A stretch of 64,000 nt of DNA, from NCBI GenBank assembly GCA_963691815.1, contig OY829659.1:13402184-13466183 (forward strand), written 5' to 3'. Source of the stretch: Echiichthys vipera. Taxonomy: Eukaryota > Chordata > Actinopteri > Perciformes > Trachinidae. The translations under genes and the position numbers were made by a program. Positions within the stretch are counted from its first letter, which is position 1; each line of letters begins with the position of its first letter. A model generated the notes under the pieces. That model saw only the letters and a program-made list of their open reading frames with translations. It was not told where the DNA came from and did no database searches. Shown one piece after another: positions 26,501 to 57,390 of this stretch.

Positions 26501-28115
26501 TCCAACGTAAATGTGAAAAAGTCAAGGGTTCTGAATGCTTTCTGAATGTTCTCTATACTAATTTAAACATGAGGGGAAAAATAATCATTGTGTTACTGTT
26601 ATTCTGATCTTCTGTCTACTATTACTACACACATACTTGGACTGCAACCACTAATAAGAAAAACAGTAAAAGCATCATTATACCAAGACAAGAGTTGCAT
26701 TCTTAGTGGATGCATACATTAAATGGATGACTTAGCTAATCCAGAATTTCATCCTGTTGATTGACTGATAAACCTGCCAAGAGAAAAATAAACAGACTCT
26801 AAGTAGTTAATAATCTGTGTGTGGACCCTTGCTTCAAATGCAAAGACACCTACTAAGCTAACACACTATCATGAACTCTTTTCGTCACCTTTTTATCAGC
26901 ATCCTGTGCCGTTGAGCCTACAGTCCTTGCACAAACTTCAACTCCCCTCTGCTGCAGTCAACTCCCCTCAGCTGCTGCTGCCCAGGACGAGCCGTCATGG
27001 ATCATTTTAATGATCTTGCAACAGAGCTACGCTACACATACAGTAGAGCAACATTTCATAATTTCTAGCTCAAGGTCCCATGTTAATTTTCTTCTCAGGA
27101 AGAAAACATGATATGATAAACTGTAGGAAAATACGAGCCGCACACGAGATACACTTGAGTAATATTACTGGTAAATGTGCTACGGCAAAATCGAGCATTG
27201 TGTAACACTTATGTAATTTTTTTTTGTACAGTGTTTATGAACATATTCTCACCATGCAGATACCTTTTGATCAAATCTGTACAAAGTGTATAGCTTTTCA
27301 AGAAATACTTTTAACACTTTTTAATCCTGTCCGAATGTGCCATGTCAGTAATTATTCTGGAGAATGTCAGTAAAATGGTCCGGAAAAAATATCTCAGGTA
27401 AAACCAGGCCTGTCTGAATACGACCCTCTGTAAAACACATGTTGATAAACCATCATATCCCGTCAATACGTAGTTTCAACATATTTTTGAACATGGAGGC
27501 GCTTGAAGAAGCACTCAATACTTTTTTTATATAATCGATTCTGTCCGTTAGTTTCGTGTTTACTTAATTTCATGATATCAGGAAGCTACGTAGCATGTAC
27601 ACGGCAAAAGCTAGGTGACGTAGTGCGTAAATCAAGTAACCTCTTCCACCTGTGGTAGAATACAGGGATTTCTTAATCCTGTGCGAATTGCCCATTTATA
27701 TTACAGAAGTCCTGAGTTAAGACTATTTGACCCCACGTCCCCACATTCAACTGATCCCGTCCTAATAGGGCTTTAGACACTGATTTGAGATATTACATTT
27801 TTACATGTTTTTTTATGATGCATTTGTTTTGACTTTGTTTGGTTCCATTGTCAAGAAACAGCTATGAACAATAAAAATATAAGATTACGTCATTTCTATA
27901 TAAATACAAAAATCCTGCAATGACACTGTGTGTTAGTAAAGGTGATGATTTTCTTTTTTTTAGTCAGGTTCAATAGTACTGAGGTAGGTAGAAATATGGA
28001 AAGATACCATTACAGTAATGACAATTAGCTACGTTTGGACATTTAATACAACAGGAAACACAATCACGGTAGCTGAAAAGAATGACGGAAATCTGTATAA
28101 AAATTAATTGTATTT

Positions 28116-28121
28116 TTTAAT
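28116..28121 (-). terminator. Candidate poly(A) signal ATTAAA, postn
   Basis: On the minus strand an ATTAAA lies about 500 bases after the periostin stop codon. I see no AATAAA nearer. This sets the likely 3' end of the transcript near 28.1 kb. Confidence 0.35.
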
Positions 28122-28624
28122 CATTTCGTGATCATTTACAGAGGTTCAGTACAGCATCTGATGGCAAAACACTGTTTCATTTATCTTATTCAGTAAAATG
28201 CATTCATTGTACAGAATGCAAGCACCATTAAAAGCATACAAAAAATCTTCCCAAGGCATCTGTTTACAAAGTGACATGACAACTTAAAAAAAAATCTTTC
28301 ACTGGCAGAATATATCTCACCTTACAGACCATCTACGACATGGCAAAAGTCCATATTTCCCTTGCACACTTACATTACTTACATGAAGGGTATTCTAATT
28401 TAATTTCATTGCATTGCTATTACACATCATGCCAATCACAGACAGTGGGTTCCAGATGGAATAGTAAACAATCATTTTTACTGGTGTTTTGGACAAAGAA
28501 ATAGCTAGATTTGATCTCTCCCTATTGGTCCACAGTTTTTCAATCCTCTCAGCACTCAACCAGGAGCACTGGAGATGCATTCAGTCCCTGCGGTGAGCCC
28601 GAAGGTGTTTTCTCTCTTTTGGGT

Positions 28625-46436
<17,812 letters not shown>

Positions 46437-46573
46437 CCTGGGGGGAGTAATCGGTCCGGTCAGCGTAAGAGCACAAATACACACACACACAACTACTCCT
46501 CTTCTTGTTAAATATACACACACAAACACACAAACAAAACACAAAAAAATACACAGCAGAGCGAGAGAGGGAG

Positions 46574-46581
46574 CTTTTATA
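46574..46581 (-). promoter_or_regulatory. postn: TATA box of postn
   Basis: The minus strand reads TATAAAAG about 140 bases upstream of the periostin ATG (46434-46436). This places transcription start near 46545-46555, with a 5' untranslated region of about 110 bases. No splice site is needed in between. Confidence 0.6.
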
Positions 46582-46599
46582 TGAACTCTCTAACACACA

Positions 46600-49500
46600 C
46601 CCATACCCACCCACTCCCCCTTTTTACTCCCCCACTGTCTTTTCCATACCATTACGTCCTGTTCTCACCCACACACACCCTTCTCTTGAGCCAAAAATCC
46701 TCCCTCCTGCTCTGACTCGAGCTTATTGTCTCCCCCTCCCTCACGTTGCTGCACATGAATTTCTCATGGATTTCTTTACCACCATCACATCCCAGAGCAC
46801 CAAGGACACCCTGCAAGTCAAACTTTACATCACTCTACACTCTAGAAAGACAGCTTTATCTTCCAACTGTGGATTGTCTTTTAAAAGTATATACTATGTA
46901 ATGCAGAGGCTTTGACCCTTGCATTTAAGATAAGGGGGGCACACTTTAGAGTCCCCATCATGGTTAAAAGATGCACAAAAAAAGGAACAAGTAAGGTACT
47001 AGGCCTTATTAAAAGCAATTCGACGTATATCACACGCACACATGGAGAACGCGCATATCTGATGGGTCCTTGGGACATTTGGCAAGTAAATATCCAATGT
47101 GTATTAAATCGACTCAAGTGGTTTTAATAGACTAGAGAATAAGTCTGTAAATCAAATTCAAAGACTTGTGGTGATATGTCAGTGTAGATGATAGGTTTAC
47201 AATTTGCTTGACAGAAGACTAACTATATTTTTTATCATCCATCCCCTGGGACACCACTCTCCTCCTCATTACTTTCATGATGTGGATTCATCATTCCCAC
47301 CAGCCTTTCCTCCCCTGAACTCCTCTCTTCCCCTTTATCCTCCCTGCTGTCATGTTTATCATTCATCAGCTTCTTCCCCGGTCCCAACATTTTCCTGCAG
47401 CTGTCTCCGTCTCCCGTGTTAAAGCCAGATCTGTTAGAGCTTCAAAAGGGAAAATCCAGGGACGTCATCAAGTACAGTCTCAACTTCTAAACTGGGAAAA
47501 TGCAGGTAAGGGCTCTCTTGATGATGTGGATGCATTGAATTTAGAGCTAAATATGGGACTGACTGCGGATTAAGTGCACCCAGATATGGGTGAATGTTTG
47601 GTTTCTTATACAATAAATAAACATGATGTCATAGAGTTTCTCCTGGGGTTTTCCTTTATTAAAAAATAATAAACAAAATTTTTTTTGTCATCGGCAGGAA
47701 GGAAGCATGTTTTCTGTCCTTTGAATGAACCAGCAGCACTTAACTGACTTAGATGGGGGGGGGCTGAGGCATAACAGGACCTCCGTCCTATATGGAGACA
47801 ACTTCCTATCTATGATGCTATCTCAGCACTTAAAAAGTTGACTTTACAGGCTGGGGACATGCGTTAACAGCAAATCTCAATCTTGATTGATTTCCTTTTC
47901 ATTATCTTTCCTTCTTGAGGCTCCTCAGAGATCTCCTTGTACACAAACACTGGTAAATAACCACACAAACACCTTCAGTACATGATGGATTGCTAACAGT
48001 TAAACGTAAAATTGAATGCATATCATCTTACAATCCTCCAGGACAAACCCTTTAAGATGAATTTAAATCCTGCTGAGCAGGTGCTCCTCCAAAGACTGCA
48101 CCGGTCCTTCTCCAGGCTGCAGGTGGCTATTTTGAATTTCAGATCCTGCAGAGAGGAAGCAGGAACTCCATCCTATCCTATCATGCCACCTCCCTCTTGT
48201 GGGAAAGAGTTGTCAGTGCAGCCATGTGTGAGGCCAAAATGGTATCAACACAAAACGACAACGACACATAATACACAAAACATAAACAAAAAATATTAGT
48301 AACTTAGTAACTAAGTTAGTGAATATTTGTATAGCGTATTTGCATTTAAGTAGATTTGTATGTTGCAGAAACAAATAAAATAAAGTATGTGCCTGTTCAT
48401 TTTTGCACACGTTTCCATGATATTCACTTTATTAGATCTACTTGGATTTGTGAACCCTGTGTGCATCCTTAGTTCATGTGGTGTAAAAGTTACATTGCAT
48501 GTGGAACAAAAAAAACTTTTGGACTCAATATATTTTATGTAATCATGTGGTTTTACTACATGTGTTGTCAAATATGACCTGCGTAATTCAAAATTTAGAA
48601 AAAGGTCACACTAGGTTCTGTGATATATTCCATCGTACCTATTTTATTCATTAAATTTAAAGAAAATCACTAAATTATTGATAAAACAAGTTCACCTGCA
48701 TCATACATTGCTGGGATCTGATTTCCTTATATTTCTTTTATTAAACAACACATTTTTGATCCATCATGTGCACTCTAAAGTTGAATAAGTTGTGTATTTA
48801 AGGGACAATATGGATTTCTTTTTCTCTCTAAATGTTCAGAAATCACCAGTTCAGCCATAATTGAAGATTTATCGAGTGTTGGCATGTATATATGCTATTT
48901 TTTGCACTTTCTGTACATCTCTGACAGCCTGGTTCAGAGCAGTTAGAGAATCCATCACAAAACCAGGAGCACTTCAACGCAGCCTTTTGATCACACTTGG
49001 AGCACAGTTTCATCATCTGTTGAATTTTTCATCTCAATTTCACTCGCCGGGTCACTTGCTCACATATTCAAATAGGAAAGCAACAGAAAGCAGCCAAATG
49101 ATCAGTACAGAGAATATAAAAATGTCCAATCTGTGGGAAAACACACAGGGAAATGTGGGTACATGCACACATTTTTGAGCAGTAACTGCTTCTGTTTTAA
49201 ACAGTAGGAAAGTGTTGTAAAGTTGTTGGAACCTGAGGCTTCTGCCAGGCTTTACCTCTTATTCTTGTGCAGTGTTTATGAGAAGAACATGACTTCTTTG
49301 TCTTTCCCTACATCTTTCTCTACTCACAGAAAGTCATTAAGAACGGGTTCCTGGATAGAACAGCACGTTCACACGTACCAACACTGATCCCCCAAGAGAA
49401 AATAAGAGTTTTACAGAGAGAAAGAAAAGAAGACAAAACAAACGTCTGTTACCTGCTGATTAGCTTCTGACACCAAATATATCATCCGTTAAACATTTGA

Positions 49501-50440
49501 CACTTTCATTTACAGAAGTTTGGAGCAATATGGAAACTGGAAAAAAATTGAGACAAGCCTGAGACAAAATCCATTAAAATACCTTTTAAAAATACCAATG
49601 TATTGGTAGTACGAAGCAGCCTATGCAGTTTTAATACAGTAGATTATCTTAATCTAAAAAAATGACTAAATGATAATGAATTCAAAGATATTTCTGGTCT
49701 GACAGGCAGTTTGTTCACTAAATGAATGCTGTGCCTATGTATAATTTATATTCTAAAAAAAATGAGATCTGATAACCTTGGGCCTGCACCTCATTTTCTT
49801 TTCTAAACCCAATCCAGAAGCTCCGCACCATCCCTCATTATAAATGTATAGCTTTTTAATTTGGAGCCTTGGGGTGCAGTGTTCCTTGTAAACATTTTTA
49901 AAAATAGGTCTAATAATTATAATAATAATAATAATAATAATGATTTTTTTTTCTTTTTTAATGAGAGAATTAGCTAAGTGAATGACAGTTTCTGGTTGTC
50001 AACTATCCAAACAACAATAATGTGTAACACGAGTGTCAACTATTAACCCTTTCTTTCCTGATATGCATAAATTACCTTTTGAGGCAGGTTCATTGGGTCC
50101 TGGTTTTATGGCTTTGAAACTCTTTTTTTAAAATGGAAACATGTCGTCTGTACCACAAAAGCAGCAACAAAAGGCCAATGAACTTTCCAACCAAACCAAG
50201 TATGTTTTTGTAATTATTACTTTTGAATTCCTCGCAGGTTTTCATTGGAATCAATAAGCCTTTACGAATGAGTGACTACAGAGGGCTTATAAATTACTGT
50301 TGTACTGTCTGCAATCTGCACTGAACAAAAGCAACAAGTCAAAGAAAGAGTACATTTGATCTATGTTTTAATTTCTATAACAGCATTCATTCAAACTAAC
50401 ATGACATCTAAAAGGTACCAGTTAAAAACAGCAAAATCTC
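46600..50440. other. Intergenic space between trpc4 3' end and postn promoter
   Basis: About 3.8 kb separates the trpc4 poly(A) signal from the postn TATA box; both genes run leftwards. It should hold the upstream control region of postn. No exon is evident. A pyrimidine-rich stretch lies near 46630-46760 and a short (AAT)n run near 49915-49940. Confidence 0.5.
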
Positions 50441-50454
50441 TTCAAAATAACAAG

Positions 50455-50460
50455 TTTATT
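50455..50460 (-). terminator. trpc4: Poly(A) signal AATAAA, trpc4
   Basis: A minus-strand AATAAA lies about 785 bases after the trpc4 stop codon, defining a 3' untranslated region of about 0.8 kb. Confidence 0.55.
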
Positions 50461-51242
50461 TCCTGTAGGACTGATAAAACATGAATAATATCTTGCTTTG
50501 AATTGTTGATGTGGCTGTGTTCATGTTCTATACGTTCCACTTTACATATGAGAGAATACGTGTCATGAACCGTTAAATATACCTCCGTCCTCTTCAGAAT
50601 GATGAGAATCACAATCCCGGGTTTTTGCATAGAAAAACATTGACAGAATTGTTGTTGCATGATCAGAGCTTGACACATCTTCGACATGATGTGTAAAGTG
50701 CAGAAACAGACAGAGTAAGGCAGAGAGTCGGGTCTAAAACAGAACACATCTATTGCTCTTGTGAGATGGGGTGGCGAGAGTTAAGCGGTGTAGAGATGAA
50801 AGGAGAAGAGGTAGAGAGAGATTGATGAAGGAGAGAGTACAGTGAATGATGGTAAACATGAAAAGAAGGGTACACTTCAGGTAAGGGATGAGGAAAGAGA
50901 GACTTCTTTAAAAAAGGAGGGAAATAACTACTTTCCAATCATCAGTAGGGATGAGATAATATGAAATGTCTTTATCCTAAAATCTAAATCCTTGTAATGC
51001 TCAAACAGAGCTCTGTTTACCTTTGCTGCATCTCCACTGCTAATATATCTGCATTTAAAACACTTAAACCAAAGGCCTCCCTGAGTCTCCAAAGATCAAA
51101 TCTGATCATTAGTTTAGAAATAACTGCAAAAGTTAGACTCTTTGCAAAACAACTTCCTCATTCAGAAGCTCACATTGATTGTCACTATCTCTGTCTTCAG
51201 TCCAGCATTACTTGGCCTGTTAAATTCATTGACCGCCACATC

Positions 51243-54200
51243 TTATGCTTCTTCTCTGGATGACCCTGACAAACATCCGCTAGCTACTGAGTCACTGCAG
51301 GGTAAACTCTCTTTATCCTTTTCCTCGGTTTCTTTTTTATCGCCTTCATTCAGGCTGTTGTCGGCGTCCGCGACCTTGCTGTTTTCATTCAGAGCCTCAC
51401 TAACTGCAGATTCCTCCTCCGTGTACAGAAGTTCTTTCTCATCCTTACCTCTTGCCTTATGCTCTTTGACCTGCCGCTCTGTGTCTGAGCCCCCGGACTC
51501 TCCCGCTTCCTCCGACAAAGAGTACATCTCTCTGGAAATCTCTCCTGCGCCCAGCGCGGGTTCTTTGCCGCCCCAGTGGCGTTTTTGGAACAAGCCAAAG
51601 TCAGTGTTATCTTTGGGGAAATTTCTCTCTTGGCTTGACTTCCCACCAGAGCTGTCATCAGAGACCATGAGTCCGTTGAGGAGGCCGTCTGGGTTTTCGG
51701 GTGGCCTGGGCAAAGCTGTAGAACTGTTCTGCTTGAGGATAGATGCGATGATCTTGAATCGGTTGAGTTTGCTTTTCGCCTGGCTGCTCTGAGGGGAGGG
51801 GGAAACCTTGAGCGAGGAGTTGGGGTAAGCAAGACTGGACTCCCCTGAGCTGCCGCTAGCCTTTGCCCCCTGTAGAGCAGGCTTCCCCGTCTTCATCATG
51901 CCCATCACCTCGTAACGGAAACTGGAGATATCTTGTTTCAGCTCCTGGGAGAGTGAGGCAAAATGTGAGCTCCTCTGCTAAATGAAGTAATGCTTTTCAT
52001 TTGACTATAAGCCCCAGTTGTTCTTATCGATTCAATTTAAACACAGTCAATACTAAGTGGATATAGTCATAAAATAATGGTAGCACTTTCATTTTCTCAC
52101 AAAGCACACAAGAACATTTTAATGTGGGGCATTGTTAATTTTTACACATTTTCATGTCTAGAAAAACAAATAACTGCTGACAAATAATTGCCACCATGCC
52201 ATAGCAAATTTAAAACTTTCTTCGTGTATGGAAATGTCATTTGATTTTGCTGACTAAAAACTAAATAGTGTTACTCAATCATTGTTAAAGCTGCAGTAAC
52301 TGATTTGGTTGGCCACTTGAGGGTAGCGGAGCTATAAATACAACACAGACTCACTCTTTAAGTTGATGTGGAAAACGTGTTAGCAGACAGTGGCCTATAT
52401 TTACATATCCAGCAGAAACAGTGCAACATTTAGAATTTGAATTCAACTGTGTCCACCTGATTAATCTTAGGCCAATATCCACCCTCTCCTATTGGCTCAA
52501 ATCCTGAGGGAAATATCTGGCTCTTTAATTGTTATGGGCCAGGAAACCAAAACAGAAAAGGAATGCTGAAGATGCTGAAAGATGCTATAAAGCCCTGCTC
52601 CAACTGCAGAATTAGAGATAATTCTCTACGGATTTGTCACTACGAGCGACCAATATTTAATTTATCAATATTTAATAAAGCCACATATTCTTTGCTCTGC
52701 AGGAACTGTGCTTACCTTGAAGTTCTCCTCAGTCAGGCCTTCCTCTGTCTTGGCATCTCTGATCATTGCGGCAACATAACGTTTCACCAAGTTCCTCAGT
52801 ACCTCCTACATCAGTGGGGGAAAAAGCCTATGAACACAATGACTTGCTCTAATACTGACTTAAAAGTCACTTCAATACAATACACCCACAGTCAATCAGT
52901 CAGAAAAAAAGATGAAAAATATATAAGCACAAAAGAAAAAACATTTACGGCTCCATCTCATATAAGAAAGCTACCATAAGCACCCGCGGATATGAACAAA
53001 TAGAAAATCCTCTACAGAGAATGGTGATGAGCATCCCACTGTGTGTAATTGTTAGGCCTATTGTATGAGACACCGTAAAAGCATTTTATTGACAGATGGA
53101 AATTGAAAGTGTAGAAAGACAGTCGAAGAGCAGAATGTGTGATCTGTTGCTCATACACACACTCACACACACACACTCTCTCACTATGGCAGAGGACAGT
53201 AATCGTTCTCAGCATGCTTTGAGAGAGACTATGTTTACCTGATACTGATGGTTCATCCTCAGGTTCTCTGCTGCTCGCCTCTGCAGAGACATCATATTGC
53301 CAGGGAGGATGAGTTAGTAAAAGAGTGGGCGATGAGAGAAAAGGGTGTATTTAGTTTATCTTCACAGTATCACACAGTTGTATTAAACTTTGCTGTCTGC
53401 AGGTTTCACTGCATATGGGCCCGGACTGTTGCAGCACAAAAAAGACTTTGTGCCAAATTTAGATTTCTGTCAACTGGAAATAATGGATTCTACTAATAAT
53501 GAATATTTTTACTATTGACCAAGCCCTGCTTTTTTTTCTATCTCTGTAAAATTCTGTAAAAATGCGTGAGACCTGACTTACTCCAAGACTTCCAATGGTT
53601 TCTGGGCGCTTGGATCCTGTCCTCTTGCACACTTGCCTCTTGATCCAGCATATGAGGTACAAGAATGATTTGGGGCTGGGTATGATGTTGAACGGTGGCG
53701 GAAGAGTGGCCCCTTCTTCAAAGTAACTCATCCACAGCTTTGTCCTGGCAAACTTCCACTCAATGTCTGCATGATCCTGAAAGCAAGATAAGGGCACATG
53801 AAAAGCACAGCTAACACAATCTATGATCTATGAACAACACGATCCTTTCCACACACTCATGCAGCCTTTTCCAGTGTGTTGATCTTTGCTCACAGCAATG
53901 TGCTGGTAGGAGTTGTTCATCATGGCTATGAGCATGTTGAGGAGCACCACCAGTGAGATGATGTTGTAGGTGCCGAACATGGTGGCGCCGACAAACTCAG
54001 TGAATTGATGGTCTGCATCCACGTTGGTCACATACAGACTGATCAGACCAAAGATTGACCAGAAGAGAGACTGAAGTGTCTCAAATAACCTGCATGGGAA
54101 ATAAATGTGTTACTCAAATTCAGCTAAACATCAGTTTCTCTTGGCTTGAAAGGTTTTCACACATTTTTCAATTTCCTGTAAATTTTCCATGGAAAGTTGA

Positions 54201-57200
54201 ACTCTTTTCCAGAATTTTTACCTATTTTTTTTTTGGAAAAGAGTTGGCAACTTTTCATCAGAATTCATGGGCATAAGATAAGATAAGATAAGATGAGATG
54301 AGATATTCCTTTATTAGTCCCAAAAAGGGGAAACTTCCTTATTACAGCAAATTGGATAGCAAACATAAAAAAAGCATCAATAAGAAACAATAAACCGAGA
54401 CAAATATAGAAAAATATGAACAATATAAAAACAGGGGAATATAAAATATAAGGATAACAGGAACTATATGTACAATATATATATATATATATACATTTCC
54501 AGTTTATTCCTGTTAATTCCCATGGAAAATTTCCGACTTCAAATATTCCCAGAATTTTGCAACCATACAGACAACTCTCTTTCTTCGCCACTAAGAAAGT
54601 TTAGATTTCTGTGTACTCACGTGGAGAAAGCGTTATTCTGCTCCACACAGCGGATGCCTTTGCATTTCCCCCTCTCATCTGAAGCCTTGGTCTCATAGTA
54701 AAAGTACAGCTGGTTCAGCCCATTAGCAAAGGCAAGTAGGACCTGGAGAAAGAGAAAAGAGTGTGCAAAGTGGATGCAATTACTTAAACCAATCCACATG
54801 TTTCTGTATGCATGTTTATATTCCTGCCTGTGTGCAAACGTGTTTACCAGACAGTAGATGAAGAGGAACTTCAGGATGTCCAGCAGCATTCTCCCCAGAG
54901 AGATCTGCAGAGGCCCCAGGTGAGAGTTGGCGGTGAACAGCGAGATGAGGCGCAGAGAACTGAAAATGTTAGCTATGGCAAACACTGCCTCAGCTACTAG
55001 TGTTGGGTGCCACATCTCCCACTGGTTCCTGGGCTTACTACCACTGTACTGAATAGGAAAAAACATATAAAGTGAGAACACAAAAACATTACACAACACC
55101 TGTCTATTGTCCTGCTATTCATAGATAATTGGTTACCTTAGTGTAGGCTACAATCTTCAGGGAGATGGTTGCCAGGTATAGAGAGTTCATGACAAAGTCC
55201 ATTAGGTTCCACCAGTCATGGACGTAGTCTTGGAAACCACCATCCCACATTTGTTTGATCTCTGCCCAGATGAACCCTAGAAATAGAGAGATTGTCTGAT
55301 CATCTGCTCAGTAAATATCCATGTACTGTACCATGGAAACTGAAGCATGCTAACATTAGAGTTGAGGCTGAGGGGAATGTCATTAATTTGCAGGTATTAG
55401 ATGAACAGTCTAGGGATAACCAATGTTATGACGATTCATTCTGCAAGGCAATTTCATGGCCATCCATTTAATAGTCTTAGAGACATTTCACTCAAAACCA
55501 CAGATGTCAAACCTCACTGGAAAAATCCAGAGATCACCAAAGTCATTAGGATACATCAGACCTCACCCCTTTTTACTCACCCAGCACCCAGGGCAGGATC
55601 ATCCACTCCACAGTGGTCGGTGCGGGGCCTTGCCTGTCCTGCCTGTCCTGCTCTGTGGTGACAATGTGCTGGGATGCGAGGAGAAGCAGGAATAGAAAGG
55701 TCAGGTAGGACGAGGTGTGGCAGATGAACTTGATAAAGGGCTTGCGGATGAAGTTGCCGTGGCGACTCTTAGGAGCGAGGAGGTAGCAGAGAGCAAACAC
55801 AGGGTAGAGGAGGCCAATGAAGACACAGGTGATGAACTTCCCTGCCCAGTGGCGTCGCCTCCAGCCGGGGAACTCATCGTACCACCGGGATGCCAAAAGC
55901 TGCTGGCAGTTTGGCTGAGCTACAAACTTAAAGAAATAAGGGGAGAGTTAGATTTTTCTGTTTATTCTGCAGAGATAAAAAAATAAACTCCTCATACACT
56001 TAACTAAGGTGGATTCCATCATGAATTCCTTCTGGGAGATAGCATCCTCAGCCTGAGGCTATTTAGTGGTTTTACACAGATCTTAATACCCTAGAGCCAG
56101 AATAAGCAACTGCAGCGAGTTCCAGTTCAGATCATACATATGTTGGAGTAGGATGTGTTGGTGGTGTCAAAAATTGAAGAGCAATCATCGACACAAATGG
56201 ATATTTTACAAGGAAATCAGGTAACGGCTTGACAGAAAAAAAAAAAAAAGCAAAAAGGAACCTCATACAGGCTGTGGGGTCGGTAAAAGAAAGCTACGTG
56301 TTGCCAAGAAACTAGAGGAACATGTTTTTAGATGACTGCATTGCATTCCTTAAAGTACCAGAAGATAACTTTCGTGTTTAACATATCATTATGAAGTTAA
56401 TGTTGATTGCACAATGTAATGGCTACAGACTAATGGCATTGATATAATGGCCAACATTAGATTGGTTTTCTATAAGCCTCGCTTTCGCTGTCTGCCACCA
56501 GGTACAAACTCCTGGCAAAATGACGACTCTCACGGAGAGGAACACGGAGGCTTCGTAGTCTGGTACCATCAATACCATTTGGGGGATGGAAAACTATCTG
56601 TTGACAATTTAATGATTTTCTTGAGATAACACAGTACTCGTTCCTGAGGTGTCTGAATGTGGTTGGTGATTTTATGGTTTTTTTTTACCCACGGCAAGAT
56701 TCATTGAAAATGTTTGGAATATGAATCAACGTGGGAAATATTTTATCTGTTTGTGTGATGTTTTGCGTTGCTGTGGGATCAATTTCTTTAATGGATGGAG
56801 GAAAAAGGTTGCTGTCATCTTGGTAACTGAGTACAGATTTCGAATGATCAGCAAGGCCAAAATGTTGATGCATCAACTGCAGCTGTGCTGTGGGGCTGCT
56901 TCTGCTAAATGGACCAAGGCATCAGCAGCATCAGCAGCATCTGGCGATAATCTAGAGGTATCTGGGATACATTTCCCCCCCAAAGAAAACAAACAAACAA
57001 ACAAACTCATTGAATACGTGAGTCCAGCAGCATGGGCACATGCAAACACACTTACACAGGCACACAAACGATGCTGTGAAATATCAGGTTGAGCCTCTAT
57101 ATCAGAGTCAAAGTGTCGACCGGCACTGTTGGGTGCCAATTCAACTCTGCAGTCTCGTTACCATGGAAACCAGAGATCCCTATCTGTGTCGGGGTCTGGA

Positions 57201-57312
57201 GTGGAATGGCTCATATTTCCATACTTCAACAGCCACATAATGCATAAAGGGAATATAGGATGGATTGAATGTCATGGATGAGTGAGAATGAGAGGAATAT
57301 TCTTTCTTCTTA

Positions 57313-57390
<78 letters not shown>

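Larger units (their letters stand above)
19831..28090. other. Intergenic desert between UGT copy 2 and postn
   Basis: No exon that I can support. A 33-base exon-like stretch at about 20119-20151 has good AG and GTAGGT borders but no partners. The longest frame (23376-23831, 151 codons) shows no domain and lacks a plausible start context. Repeats noted separately are a CA-rich tract near 21730-21836 and a Tc1-like fragment near 26310-26500. Confidence 0.5.
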
